Assembly: GCA_012727685.1 (NCBI GenBank)
Contig: JAAYGO010000285.1
Span: forward strand, 1-7,636
Origin: Bacillota bacterium
GTDB taxonomy: Bacteria; Bacillota; Dethiobacteria; DTU022
Direction of reading: 5' to 3'
DNA: 7,636 bases
Positions 1 to 6,323 of the stretch are shown piece after piece. The notes beneath the pieces are model-generated. The model saw only the letters and a list, made by a program, of their open reading frames with translations. It searched no databases and was not told the DNA's origin. Each line of letters begins with the position of its first letter. Position 1 is the stretch's first letter. The position numbers and the translations under genes are program-made.

Positions 1-1
1 A

Positions 2-187
2 AAAACATTTACCCCTACGGGTAGAAAGATTCTTGAAAGCTTAGAATACATCATGACCATGACCACCGATGATCCCAACCGTCGCGCTTTCAGCAGCCGT
101 TTCAAGGTGCCCCGGGTGCTCAGCTTGACCGGTTTCTCGCCCGATATCTATCTCGATGTCAAAGAACAAAACGATTATTTTACATAA
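2..187 (+). CDS. 3' end of an unidentified protein gene (runs in from the left edge)
   Basis: An open frame enters from the window edge and ends at TAA (185-187), giving about 61 residues that end in DVKEQNDYFT. Codon use looks like a real gene: mostly C- or G-ending codons, such as ACC, AAC, TTC and CTC. It is the only gene-like frame on the plus strand at this end, and it is convergent with the large minus-strand operon. The tail contains GRKILESLEYI, a basic stretch (NRR..SSRFKVPR) and no membrane segment. I do not recognise the family. An internal ATG at 53 could start a 44-residue protein, but no good ribosome binding site precedes it and the frame is open upstream, so a C-terminal fragment of a longer protein is more likely. 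Confidence 0.55.
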   Translation, partial: KTFTPTGRKILESLEYIMTMTTDDPNRRAFSSRFKVPRVLSLTGFSPDIYLDVKEQNDYFT

Positions 188-206
188 AATAACTACTGCT
201 TTTTTT
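175..206 (+). terminator. Weak AT hairpin plus T-run after the plus-strand gene
   Basis: TTATTTT (175-181) and AAAATAA (186-192) form a perfect 7-bp arm pair around the stop codon region. Seven bases later comes a run of seven T (200-206). The stem is made only of A-T pairs and is separated from the T-run, so it is a poor intrinsic terminator. It is recorded because nothing better follows the gene on this strand. Confidence 0.2.
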
Positions 207-252
207 GTGATTTAGGGTGTCGAAAGCCCGGTCCAAATTATTGAATATTTAA

Positions 253-281
253 ATTGTACCATCGAAACCGTTTTCTGTCAA
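253..281 (-). promoter_or_regulatory. Strong sigma-A-like promoter facing left (orphan)
   Basis: On the minus strand there is a consensus -35 box TTGACA (281-276), a 17-base spacer, and a -10 box TACAAT (258-253), five of six matches to TATAAT. Transcription would start near 246 and run left. The first ATG beyond it is followed at once by TAA, and no minus-strand gene with a ribosome binding site follows within the window. The RNA would be non-coding at first and antisense to the 3' end of the gene at 2-187. It could also be the leader of a gene beyond the edge, or a chance match. Confidence 0.5.
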
Positions 282-305
282 ACATTGCCCGCGTGCACAC
301 AGGCT

Positions 306-350
306 GACCAAGACCATTGGTCGCCCCTGTCCGGCTTGCCAGGGACGGGG
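306..350. repeat. Two small stem-loops in the convergent intergenic region
   Basis: GACCAA (306-311) pairs with TTGGTC (317-322) around a 5-base loop. CCCC-T-GTCC (324-332) pairs with GGAC-GGGG (343-350) with one bulged T and a 10-base loop. The GGGG at 347-350 is also used by the larger hairpin at 347-400, so the second stem and the outer part of that hairpin cannot form together. Neither is followed by a T-run on either strand. Confidence 0.45.
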
Positions 351-400
351 TCTAGAGGAGCTGCCGGCAGCAGTTGGCAGCTCCTCTCCTCGCTGACCCC
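347..400 (-). terminator. Large stem-loop downstream of the operon, possible transcript end
   Basis: A perfect 12-bp stem (354-365 with 376-387, arm AGAGGAGCTGCC) closes a 10-base loop. An outer 6-bp stem GGGGTC (347-352) with GACCCC (395-400) extends it across a small asymmetric internal loop. It starts about 75 bases past the stop codon of the last operon gene. That fits a transcript end, a 3' stabilising structure or a bidirectional barrier between convergent genes. There is no T-run after it on either strand, so ordinary intrinsic termination is doubtful. A Rho-dependent end or a structured RNA are alternatives. Confidence 0.4.
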
Positions 401-476
401 CATCTTTAAATTGCTGTTTGTTATCAATGTTTCGCACCGATCTAGTAAGAACGCCGCGCCTCTGGAGCGGATACAG

Positions 477-1253
477 TTACAGAACCGCTACGCACTTTTT
501 CCGCATATAGCTGGCCAGGCTCTGCACGCCGCCGGCGAGGGAGATCAATTTAAAAATCTCCTCCTTGCGGTCGTTGTCCCACCATGATCCGGCCAGGCGG
601 GTGATGCGGCTTCCTTTCCAGCCGGCAGGAAACATCGGTGTCGATGGGCCGACCATGACAACCTCGCGCGCCTTTTCGCACATCTCCAGCAAAGCGTCGA
701 TGGTCCCGTTGATCGTGGTGGTTCCGCTTAACAGGACCAGATCGCATTTTGGCAGTAACTCCGGCTGCTTTTCCATGGGACAGAGCAGATCCATAGCGGC
801 ACAGTGCCGCGCCTTGCATTTGCCTTTATCGAAGACAAATAGCTCCTTGACCAGAGGGGCGATCTGATCTGCCACAGGCTTGATCATGCCCACCATGCCC
901 ACCGTATCATCCGGCCTCAGCTCAAGGCCAAAAGGCGTGCCGGCCGTGTTGTCATCGGGCAGCTCCTGCCCCCGGGAGCCGGCGGCCAGAACAGCCGAGC
1001 CCACGGCCCGCTGCAAATCATTTTCCCCGGTGACAACTAAACTGGCAACCTCCGCCGCACTTTGGCCGATCACCGCCGGGGCATTGGGGAAGGCCGCGCA
1101 GCCGCTCGGCAGATCATCGCGCAGCACATAAGAAACCCCCACATCGCCGCTGTCAAGCTGGCAGCCAACCAGGGTGATCCCGATTACCAGGTCGCGCACA
1201 GTTTTGCCTGCCAGGTAGGGCTTTGCGGCAGCGAGCACTTTTTCCATGATCAT
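477..1253 (-). CDS. DUF4213/DUF364 family protein, putative heavy-metal chelation
   Basis: A 258-residue soluble protein with no signal peptide. The N-terminal part (about 5-95) fits DUF4213, and the C-terminal part (about 105-245) fits DUF364/PF04016. The only solved family structures I recall combine an enolase-N-like fold with a Rossmann-like fold, and a role in heavy-metal chelation was suggested; the biochemical role is unproven. Family-like motifs are visible: GMVGMI (118-123), LLSGTTTINGTIDALL (174-189) and GPSTPMFP (202-209). Unusually, residues 146-158 read C-x3-HC-x6-C (C146, H150, C151, C158), with C170 close by, a plausible soft-metal site. As last gene of the importer operon it may receive, trap or process the incoming metal in the cytoplasm (inference). 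The start is ATG 1253: an in-frame TAA lies two codons upstream, and a GGAGG lies 12 bases before it. ATG 1247 is an alternative. Confidence 0.85.
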   Translation of the reverse strand: MIMEKVLAAAKPYLAGKTVRDLVIGITLVGCQLDSGDVGVSYVLRDDLPSGCAAFPNAPAVIGQSAAEVASLVVTGENDLQRAVGSAVLAAGSRGQELPDDNTAGTPFGLELRPDDTVGMVGMIKPVADQIAPLVKELFVFDKGKCKARHCAAMDLLCPMEKQPELLPKCDLVLLSGTTTINGTIDALLEMCEKAREVVMVGPSTPMFPAGWKGSRITRLAGSWWDNDRKEEIFKLISLAGGVQSLASYMRKKCVAVL

Positions 1254-1264
1254 GGATTAATGCT

Positions 1265-1304
1265 TCCTCCTTTTCTCTTACTCCTCCTTTTTCTCTTACT
1301 CCTC
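1265..1304 (-). repeat. Tandem repeat carrying duplicated ribosome binding sites
   Basis: In plus-strand terms a 17-base unit (1265-1281) is followed directly by an 18-base copy (1282-1299) that differs only by one extra T, then by a partial third copy TCCTC (1300-1304). On the coding strand each full copy contains AAGGAGGA, so two complete Shine-Dalgarno sequences and a partial third are stacked before the DUF364 gene. The nearest GGAGG lies 12 bases from the ATG, longer than usual. The repeat fills most of the 64-base gap after lipoprotein B. Confidence 0.8.
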
Positions 1305-1317
1305 GTCAAGATGATCA

Positions 1318-2103
1318 CTATTCTTCCATAGGCTCAATAAAGATGACGTCGTTTATCTTGCCGCTGGCGATGGCCAGATCCGGGAAAGAACCGTTGATCG
1401 CCCCGGAGAGGGTCCCCCGGATTTCACCGGTTGCATTTTCTGCAGGGCCAACGGGAATATGGAACTTGTCGGTGGCCACATAGCGGTAAGATGCCTCTGG
1501 ATCCCAGCCCACATTGGCAATTATCTCCGCCGCGTTGTAAATTGAGCCGCTGACTACCGAATAGATGGCCTCACCTCCCGCGGTCACGGCAAAGAGGAAA
1601 TCGGTAATGGTGGTGCCGTTCTCGGGGTTGTAGAGCACCGGCGGCGCATCAGAGGTGAAGTCGATCATCACGTAGAGGCCCGCAAAATCAGCGGCGGAAA
1701 TCGCCTGCGTGCTGCCGTCATTATTGGTGATGGTGAGGTCGCCGCTGATGCCCTTGATGAGAAAATTAGCGGCATAGCTGATGGGGTAGGCGGCAACGGT
1801 TTCACCATTATAGCTGATCTCTTCGGGAACAGGCTTGTTGTCGGCGGTATAGAATCCCTCGCGGCTAAAATTAATGGCATTCTGCAGCAATACAATCCGC
1901 GCCGTCGGAACCAGTTCATCATAAGGCACCATGATCTCTTTATAGGTCGGCTGGGCTTCTCCTTCTTCCCCGGCGGCGCTTTCCTCTCCGCCGGCGGCTG
2001 CTTCTCCGCTCTCCTCCGGCGCGGCGGGCGCTTCGCTGCTGCAGGCTGCCGGAATGACCAGCATCAGCAGCAACAGCATTACAATCAACAGTTTCTTCAC
2101 CAT
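1318..2103 (-). CDS. Surface lipoprotein B, family not recognised
   Basis: A 261-residue predicted lipoprotein. A KK pair and a leucine-rich segment (5-17) lead to PAAC with the lipid-carrying cysteine at 21. An acidic, Ala/Gly/Glu-rich linker (about 24-50) probably spaces the domain from the membrane. The folded part (55-261) holds a beta-rich stretch, with NDGSTQAISAADF (128-140), YNPENGT (158-164), AGGEAIYS (175-182) and ATDKFHIPVG (210-219). Its arrangement loosely recalls lipoprotein A of the same operon and, more weakly, sulfite-oxidase-like domains; this is not established. A longer start at 2136 overlaps the ATPase stop as ATGA, but it lacks a ribosome binding site and puts 11 residues before the signal peptide. 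ATG 2103 has GGAGGG close upstream and is preferred. It is probably an accessory surface component of the importer. Confidence 0.75.
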   Translation of the reverse strand: MVKKLLIVMLLLLMLVIPAACSSEAPAAPEESGEAAAGGEESAAGEEGEAQPTYKEIMVPYDELVPTARIVLLQNAINFSREGFYTADNKPVPEEISYNGETVAAYPISYAANFLIKGISGDLTITNNDGSTQAISAADFAGLYVMIDFTSDAPPVLYNPENGTTITDFLFAVTAGGEAIYSVVSGSIYNAAEIIANVGWDPEASYRYVATDKFHIPVGPAENATGEIRGTLSGAINGSFPDLAIASGKINDVIFIEPMEE

Positions 2104-2132
2104 CAATCCCTCCAAACTGATCATTCTAAATT

Positions 2133-2921
2133 TCATTCTAAATTAGGGTCGCAAAAGCGAATCTGCTTGTGATCCGATTCTGCATTGTAAATATTAATCT
2201 CCACTCCGTAGGTTTCGCTTAGGTTTTGCTCTGTCATCACCTCGTCTACCGGTCCCTGCGCCACCATGCGCTTATAGCCGAGCATGGCCACGCTGGTGCC
2301 CACTTTCCAGACATGATTGGGGAAATGGGTGGTCATGATAATGGTCATCCCTTTTTGGGAAAGCTGCTTGATCGTATGGAGCACCATGGCCTGATTCTTA
2401 AAATCAAGATGGGAAGTCGGCTCGTCAAAGAGGATGATCTCCGGTTCCTGGCAGAGTGTCCGGGCAATGAGCACCAGTTGTCGCTCGCCGCCCGAGATAT
2501 GGGTGTAACTTTTATCCGCCAGGTGGGCGATCCCCAGATCCTCCATGATGCTGTAAGCCAGCTCCGTATCATGCCTCGATGGAGTGCCAAACAGCCCCAG
2601 ATGCGGTGTGCGCCCCATGCGCACCACTTCCAGTGAGGAGTAGGGAAAGGGTGCCCGGTGCTCCTGAAAAACAATCCCCATGGTCTGGGCCAGTTCAAGG
2701 ATCGAATAATCCCGGACATTTTTTCCGTTAATATAAATAGCGCCTTCATTGAGAGCATAGTTGCCACTGATGCAATTAAAAAGCGTGGTCTTGCCGCAGC
2801 CGTTGGGCCCGAGCAGGCAGAAACACTCCCCCTCCTTAACGTCAAGGTTAATGTTGCGCCAAACCATTTCACGGGCATGATAGCCGAAACCGGCATTACG
2901 GATCGAAAGTTTTACGCTCAT
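2133..2921 (-). CDS. ABC importer ATPase, FepC/BtuD-type
   Basis: A 262-residue nucleotide-binding subunit of a type II (iron-siderophore/B12/molybdate class) importer. It carries Walker A GPNGCGKT (38-45), Q-loop Q86 in VFQEH, signature ISGGE (142-146, a variant of LSGGQ), Walker B IILFDE (162-167) with the D-loop SHLD, and the switch histidine H199 in TTHFPNH. Two copies would power the adjacent permease. The start is ATG 2921, which shares one base with the permease stop (TGATG) and is preceded by a G-rich ribosome binding site (GAGGGGGG). A longer frame reaching 3029 adds 36 residues inside the permease gene with no family resemblance, so it is rejected. The C-terminal 40 residues follow YGVEINIY, typical of this subfamily. 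Coupled translation with the permease is expected. Confidence 0.93.
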   Translation of the reverse strand: MSVKLSIRNAGFGYHAREMVWRNINLDVKEGECFCLLGPNGCGKTTLFNCISGNYALNEGAIYINGKNVRDYSILELAQTMGIVFQEHRAPFPYSSLEVVRMGRTPHLGLFGTPSRHDTELAYSIMEDLGIAHLADKSYTHISGGERQLVLIARTLCQEPEIILFDEPTSHLDFKNQAMVLHTIKQLSQKGMTIIMTTHFPNHVWKVGTSVAMLGYKRMVAQGPVDEVMTEQNLSETYGVEINIYNAESDHKQIRFCDPNLE

Positions 2922-3991
2922 CAGTGCCACCCCCCTCTGGTCTTGCGCAACAGGTAGGCAAACACAGGCGCGCCAATGGCCGCCGTTAAAATGCCGAGGG
3001 GGATCTCGTTGGGCGTCAGCAGGCGGCAAAGATTGTCGATCATCAGCAGGTAACCGGCGCCAATCAACATGGTTGCCGGGATCAAGACCTTATGGTCGGG
3101 GCCCACGATCATCCGGCAAAAATGGGGAATCACCTGGCCCACCCATCCGATAATGCCACAAAAAGCCACCGCCGTAGAGGTGATCACGGTGGTAAAAATG
3201 ATGATCAGCGCTTTCAGCAGCTCGGTATTAAGGCCCAGGGAACGCGCTTCGCGATCTCCCATGGATAAAACATTCAGTTTCCAGCGCAGCAGGTAGAGCC
3301 CGGCCATAGAAACGATGATCGGAAGGGAGGCGATCGCCAGATCTTTAAGGCCCACGCTGCCAAGGCTGCCCATCAACCAGAAGGTTATGGCCGGCAGTTT
3401 TTCTTCATCATCAGCCACAAACTTGATCAGCGACAGCAGCGATTGGAACAGCGCCGAGACGACCATGCCGGAAAGGACCAGCATCAAGATCGGTGTGACC
3501 TTGTAAATATGCGCCGTCAGATAGGTGATCGCCACGGCGATCAGGCCGCATAAGAAAGCCAAGCCCTGGATGACAATGGCAGGCAGCTCGAAGACCAGCC
3601 CGAGCGCCGCCCCGAAACTCGCGCCGGCCGAGACGCCGAGAATAAAAGGGCTGACCAGCGGGTTCTGGAACATCCCCTGGAAGGAAGCGCCGGACATGGA
3701 GAGTCCGGCGCCGATCAGGGCGGCCATTATGGCCCGCGGCAGGCGCACCCTGATCACCACATCCACGGCCGTTTCGCTCCAGTAGGGCTCGATCGGCAAA
3801 TTTAATAACTTGTAACCCAAGATGGAGAATACCTCGCCCGGCGATACCGTATAGCGCCCCAGGAAGAGGCAGAGAATAAAGAGGCATACCGGGAAGGCAA
3901 ACATCAAGATCCATTTCAGGCTGGACGGCTTTTTTTCTATGATATATTTGCCTTCAGCAAGTGTTTTGCCATTTTTAACTAGTTCGATCAT
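2921..3991 (-). CDS. ABC importer permease, FecCD/BtuC family
   Basis: A 356-residue membrane protein with about ten hydrophobic segments, the usual size for this family. Diagnostic stretches include RLPRAIMAALIGAGLSMSG (83-101), FQNPLVSPFILGVSAGASFG (108-127), the cytoplasmic coupling region MGDREARSLGLN (244-255), GIIGWVGQVIPHFCRMIVG (279-297), and the C-terminal NEIPLGILTAAIGAPVFAYL (328-347). It would form a homodimeric channel fed by the binding protein encoded just upstream. The first 20 residues are a hydrophilic N-terminal extension. The start ATG 3991 overlaps the binding-protein stop as ATGA. The only G-rich site upstream (GGAG) lies about 15 bases away, so translational coupling probably drives its expression. 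Family members move ferric siderophores, heme, cobalamin or molybdate/tungstate, and the sequence alone does not decide which. Confidence 0.93.
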   Translation of the reverse strand: MIELVKNGKTLAEGKYIIEKKPSSLKWILMFAFPVCLFILCLFLGRYTVSPGEVFSILGYKLLNLPIEPYWSETAVDVVIRVRLPRAIMAALIGAGLSMSGASFQGMFQNPLVSPFILGVSAGASFGAALGLVFELPAIVIQGLAFLCGLIAVAITYLTAHIYKVTPILMLVLSGMVVSALFQSLLSLIKFVADDEEKLPAITFWLMGSLGSVGLKDLAIASLPIIVSMAGLYLLRWKLNVLSMGDREARSLGLNTELLKALIIIFTTVITSTAVAFCGIIGWVGQVIPHFCRMIVGPDHKVLIPATMLIGAGYLLMIDNLCRLLTPNEIPLGILTAAIGAPVFAYLLRKTRGGWH

Positions 3992-5151
3992 AAATCAGGT
4001 TCGTCTCCAACTCTCTCGTACCAGCCGTCAATCACTTTTTGCGCCTGTTCGTCGGTCAGTTCAAACTCGTAGAACTCCCGGTAGTAATACTTTATTTCCT
4101 CCTTCACGTCAATATCGCCGAAGAGCTCGGGCTGGGTAATGGTCGCCAGCCAGAGCATCATCAAGGTAGTGGTCGTCCCTTTATCCAAAAAGAAAACGCC
4201 GGCGGGGATGCGATGCAGCTGTTTATTTTTTACCGCGCTTAAAGAGGACCAGATGGAGTCGTCTTTATACATGTGCTCGATCACCAGTTCCGGGTAATTG
4301 CCGTGATTATCCACCAGGATAATATCGGGATCCCACTCAAACAACTGCTCCCTGGTAACTTCCGGAAAATTGCCGGTGCCGGCCCCGGGTCCGACCAGCT
4401 TGCCGCCGCAGAGCCAGATTTCGTAATAACGGTTATTCAGCGGGTAGGAAGCCAGGATATTCTCACCCCAGGTGTTCCCCCAGAAAACGGTCGGGCGCTG
4501 CTCATCCGTAAGCTGGTGCGTGCGCTCATAGAGCATGGTGATCTTGTCGTGGCAATATTTCACCCAGGTTTCCGCTTCGGCCACGGCATCGCCGCCTAAA
4601 ATATCCGCCAGGGTCCTCACCGCGCGGGTCGAGGCGTCAATATACTCATCCAGGGTTTGAGTCATGACGTCTTCAACCGTATCAAGGGGATTAATGTTCA
4701 AGGTCAGGACCACGGCCGGAAGGTTAACCGCCTCAAATTTTTTCAGCTCATTGTCATTATTGTAATAGATCACCAGGTCGATATCCCGGCGCAGGTATTC
4801 TTCAATATTCACCGCGGAACTGGGGTTGGCGCCGATCCCCTCGTAATTAGCCAGGTCGGGATTGGTGAGCAGGGCCAGCGGGTAATTGGTGGTATGGCCG
4901 CTTTTGGTCATCACAATCCGGTCATGGCCCCCCAGCATGAAGACCATCTCATAAGACGGCCCGGTCATGGCTGCAATGCGGGAGGGGTATACAGGTATGA
5001 CAATCTCTCTATCGGCGAGATCTATAATCTTCCTGGTATCGCCGCTGCCGCTGGCATCGTCGCTCCCGCTGGCGGGGCGATCGGCTGCACAGCCGCAAAA
5101 AAAGAAGAGCACCAGGCACAGCAGCATTAACAATGAAAACTTTTTAAGCAT
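3988..5151 (-). CDS. ABC importer substrate-binding lipoprotein, class III (TroA/FecB/BtuF-like)
   Basis: A 387-residue extracellular binding protein anchored as a lipoprotein. MLKK and a hydrophobic stretch end in FCGC, with Cys21 as the likely lipid site; the lipobox is atypical and Cys19 lies nearby. A Ser/Asp/Gly linker (28-39) follows. The N-lobe begins RKIIDLADREIVIPVYPSRI (40-59), typical of the superfamily. The second lobe shows WDPDIILVDNHGN (273-285) and LWLATITQPELFGDIDVKEE (333-352), then YYREFYEFELTDEQ (356-369). This tail is typical of the FecB/HemV/MolB-like group. Histidines and Trp/Tyr are frequent (for example FWGNTWGEN, 223-231) and may line the ligand site. The start ATG 5151 has AAGGGAG seven bases upstream; the frame reaching 5187 has extra residues before the signal peptide. 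Substrate is unknown: metallophore, heme, corrinoid or molybdate/tungstate. Confidence 0.88.
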   Translation of the reverse strand: MLKKFSLLMLLCLVLFFFCGCAADRPASGSDDASGSGDTRKIIDLADREIVIPVYPSRIAAMTGPSYEMVFMLGGHDRIVMTKSGHTTNYPLALLTNPDLANYEGIGANPSSAVNIEEYLRRDIDLVIYYNNDNELKKFEAVNLPAVVLTLNINPLDTVEDVMTQTLDEYIDASTRAVRTLADILGGDAVAEAETWVKYCHDKITMLYERTHQLTDEQRPTVFWGNTWGENILASYPLNNRYYEIWLCGGKLVGPGAGTGNFPEVTREQLFEWDPDIILVDNHGNYPELVIEHMYKDDSIWSSLSAVKNKQLHRIPAGVFFLDKGTTTTLMMLWLATITQPELFGDIDVKEEIKYYYREFYEFELTDEQAQKVIDGWYERVGDEPDL

Positions 5152-5204
5152 AATATCGCTCCCTTGCCTGAAATAATTTGCGTCCAATGACCACGGTGGA
5201 CCGG

Positions 5205-6131
5205 TTATTCGATCACAAAATTGATCGCCGCAAGATCATAGGTCATCCACCGGCCGCCGCTGTTGTTGATAAAGGCGGTGAGACCGAGGCGCTGATCATT
5301 GGTAATCTTGTTGGTGGTCATGCCGTCAAACATGCAGAAAAAGTCGACAGAGCCGAAATACTTGGAATCTCCTTCCGTCAAAGAATACTCCTCGTTTTTA
5401 CCCTCGTTGCCGAGACCGTTGGTGCCGTAGTATTCGACCTCGACAATGTTGCCGGAAAGATCCATGCCCAGATCGGCCAGCTTGGCTAGCATGGTTTCGT
5501 AGCCGATCCCCAGGAAGCGTCCTTCGTAGGTGGAATCGCCGAAATTATACATGAAAGAACCGTCAAACATGGCAGTCGGGATCTTTTCCCCGCCCACCGG
5601 GGTCTTTTTCATAAAATCAGCCATGGTCAGCTCGCCGATCTTCGTGCCGTTCTTCTGAATCTCCACCGTAAAATCGGCAGGTGTGGAAACCAGGTAGACA
5701 GCGGTGACGCCTTTGTTCATCGCGCTGCCTGGCGCCACGCCGCCATAAACATGCTTTCCGTCAAGGACAATGGATTCATATTCCCCATCTTCAGCGGCGT
5801 AAGCGGCAAGGAATAGGCCTACCACATCGGAAACATACGAAACATAGCCGTCGACAGCCTCAAGAAAGGCACCCTGGTAAGCGGAGAGATCTTTACCCGT
5901 GATGGCAGCCGGAGAGGCGCCGTAATAATAAACCCCGTCAATCTCTTTGCCGGCCATCACCCCTTTGATGGCCTCGTAAGCGTAGCCTGGTTCATGAAGC
6001 AGCTCGCCGTCGCCGTAAATCTGGAGCAGCTCCCTTTCAAAATCGGCGCCGGGTTCAGCCGGAGCCTTGGAACAGGCCGCCAGGCTAAAAGTGGCCATCA
6101 TGGCCAGCAGCAACAGCCATATTTTTTTCAT
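5205..6131 (-). CDS. Surface lipoprotein A, first operon gene, family not recognised
   Basis: A 308-residue predicted lipoprotein. MKKIWLLLLAMMATFSLAAC gives a textbook lipobox (LAAC) with Cys20. The mature part appears to hold two related halves. The first (about 60-150) includes YYYGASPAAITGKDL, DGYVSYVSDVVGLFLAAYA and VYGGVAPG. The second (about 150-308) includes VEIQKNGTKIGELTMADFM (156-174), EGRFLGIGYETMLAKL (203-218) and IVEVEYYGTNG (229-239). The order of elements (xNG, short strand, helix with DF/DL, G-x-F-x-G, then a DGY-like motif) is reminiscent of sulfite-oxidase-type molybdopterin folds, but no catalytic cysteine pattern is evident, so this is only a suggestion. Upstream is GGGGGAG seven bases before ATG 6131. 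A small inverted repeat (5182-5201) follows its stop codon and may separate its expression from the genes after it. Confidence 0.78.
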   Translation of the reverse strand: MKKIWLLLLAMMATFSLAACSKAPAEPGADFERELLQIYGDGELLHEPGYAYEAIKGVMAGKEIDGVYYYGASPAAITGKDLSAYQGAFLEAVDGYVSYVSDVVGLFLAAYAAEDGEYESIVLDGKHVYGGVAPGSAMNKGVTAVYLVSTPADFTVEIQKNGTKIGELTMADFMKKTPVGGEKIPTAMFDGSFMYNFGDSTYEGRFLGIGYETMLAKLADLGMDLSGNIVEVEYYGTNGLGNEGKNEEYSLTEGDSKYFGSVDFFCMFDGMTTNKITNDQRLGLTAFINNSGGRWMTYDLAAINFVIE

Positions 6132-6149
6132 GTCTAAACTCCCCCTGGA

Positions 6150-6178
6150 ATTATTAAGAGTAACGCATGGTGTTACAA
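6150..6178 (-). promoter_or_regulatory. Candidate operon promoter with embedded palindrome
   Basis: On the minus strand, TTGTAA (6178-6173; four of six) and AATAAT (6155-6150; five of six) are 17 bases apart. Within the same stretch lies the imperfect inverted repeat GTAACgcatggtGTTAC (6160-6176), which fills the spacer and overlaps the -35 box, as a repressor operator would. The predicted start would leave a leader of only about 12-15 bases and would crowd the ribosome binding site at 6139-6145. The promoter is therefore uncertain, though the palindrome itself is plain. Confidence 0.35.
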
Positions 6179-6192
6179 CCGCTGTTCAGCGG
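6179..6192. promoter_or_regulatory. Second inverted repeat upstream of the operon
   Basis: CCGCTG-TT-CAGCGG is a perfect 6-bp inverted repeat with a 2-base centre. It sits two bases from the GTAAC/GTTAC palindrome and about 50 bases before the first operon gene. Its compact symmetry suits a dimeric winged-helix regulator better than an RNA hairpin. It overlaps the motif shared with the regulator's own promoter (6181-6195). Confidence 0.4.
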
Positions 6193-6323
6193 CAAATGAT
6201 TTAAAGCCGTTATGCACGGTTGGACATTGCGCCGCCATAATTATTCGACAGGATCAGTTTTTTTCCTTTTTGCAATTGAAAAAATTTAGGGAAGCCATTT
6301 AAATGGGCGCAAAAACAACCGGA

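Larger units (their letters stand above)
188..476. other. Intergenic region between convergent genes
   Basis: This 289-base stretch separates the plus-strand gene ending at 187 from the minus-strand operon ending at 477. Its left part (188-260) is AT-rich. Its right part (300-400) is GC-rich and packed with inverted repeats. It contains a T7 run (200-206), a strong minus-strand promoter (253-281) and several stem-loops (306-400). The minus-strand frame 249-437 starts with GTG, has no ribosome binding site, overlaps the hairpins and runs through the promoter, so I do not call it a gene. No transposase, tRNA or CRISPR repeat is visible. Confidence 0.6.
6132..6323. other. Control region between regulator and importer operon
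   Basis: These 192 bases hold no gene. From the regulator stop leftward there is a 12-base AT-centred palindrome CCATTTAAATGG (6295-6306), then A- and T-rich runs, then CCGT-TATGC-ACGG (6207-6219), then the two adjacent inverted repeats at 6160-6192 and the candidate promoter. No GC-rich hairpin with a T-run is present after the regulator, so read-through from the regulator into the operon is possible. Confidence 0.5.

Noticed and set aside
249..437. Minus-strand frame of 62 codons downstream of the operon
   Set aside because: It starts with GTG, has no ribosome binding site, is built largely from the hairpin sequences and runs through the 253-281 promoter.
2104..2136. Longer start of lipoprotein B overlapping the ATPase stop as ATGA
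   Set aside because: It is an attractive overlap, but no ribosome binding site precedes it and it would add 11 residues before the signal peptide. ATG 2103 has GGAGGG at good spacing.
2922..3029. 36-residue N-terminal extension of the ATPase
   Set aside because: It lies within the permease gene in another frame and has no family similarity; ATG 2921 has a strong ribosome binding site and TGATG coupling.
4657..5130. Plus-strand open frame of 157 codons opposite the binding protein
   Set aside because: The minus strand encodes a clear binding protein here; this translation shows no family features and no ribosome binding site.
6271..6306. Possible terminator after the regulator gene
   Set aside because: The palindromes (CCATTTAAATGG and CAATTG) are AT-only or too short, and there is no GC-rich stem followed directly by a T-run.
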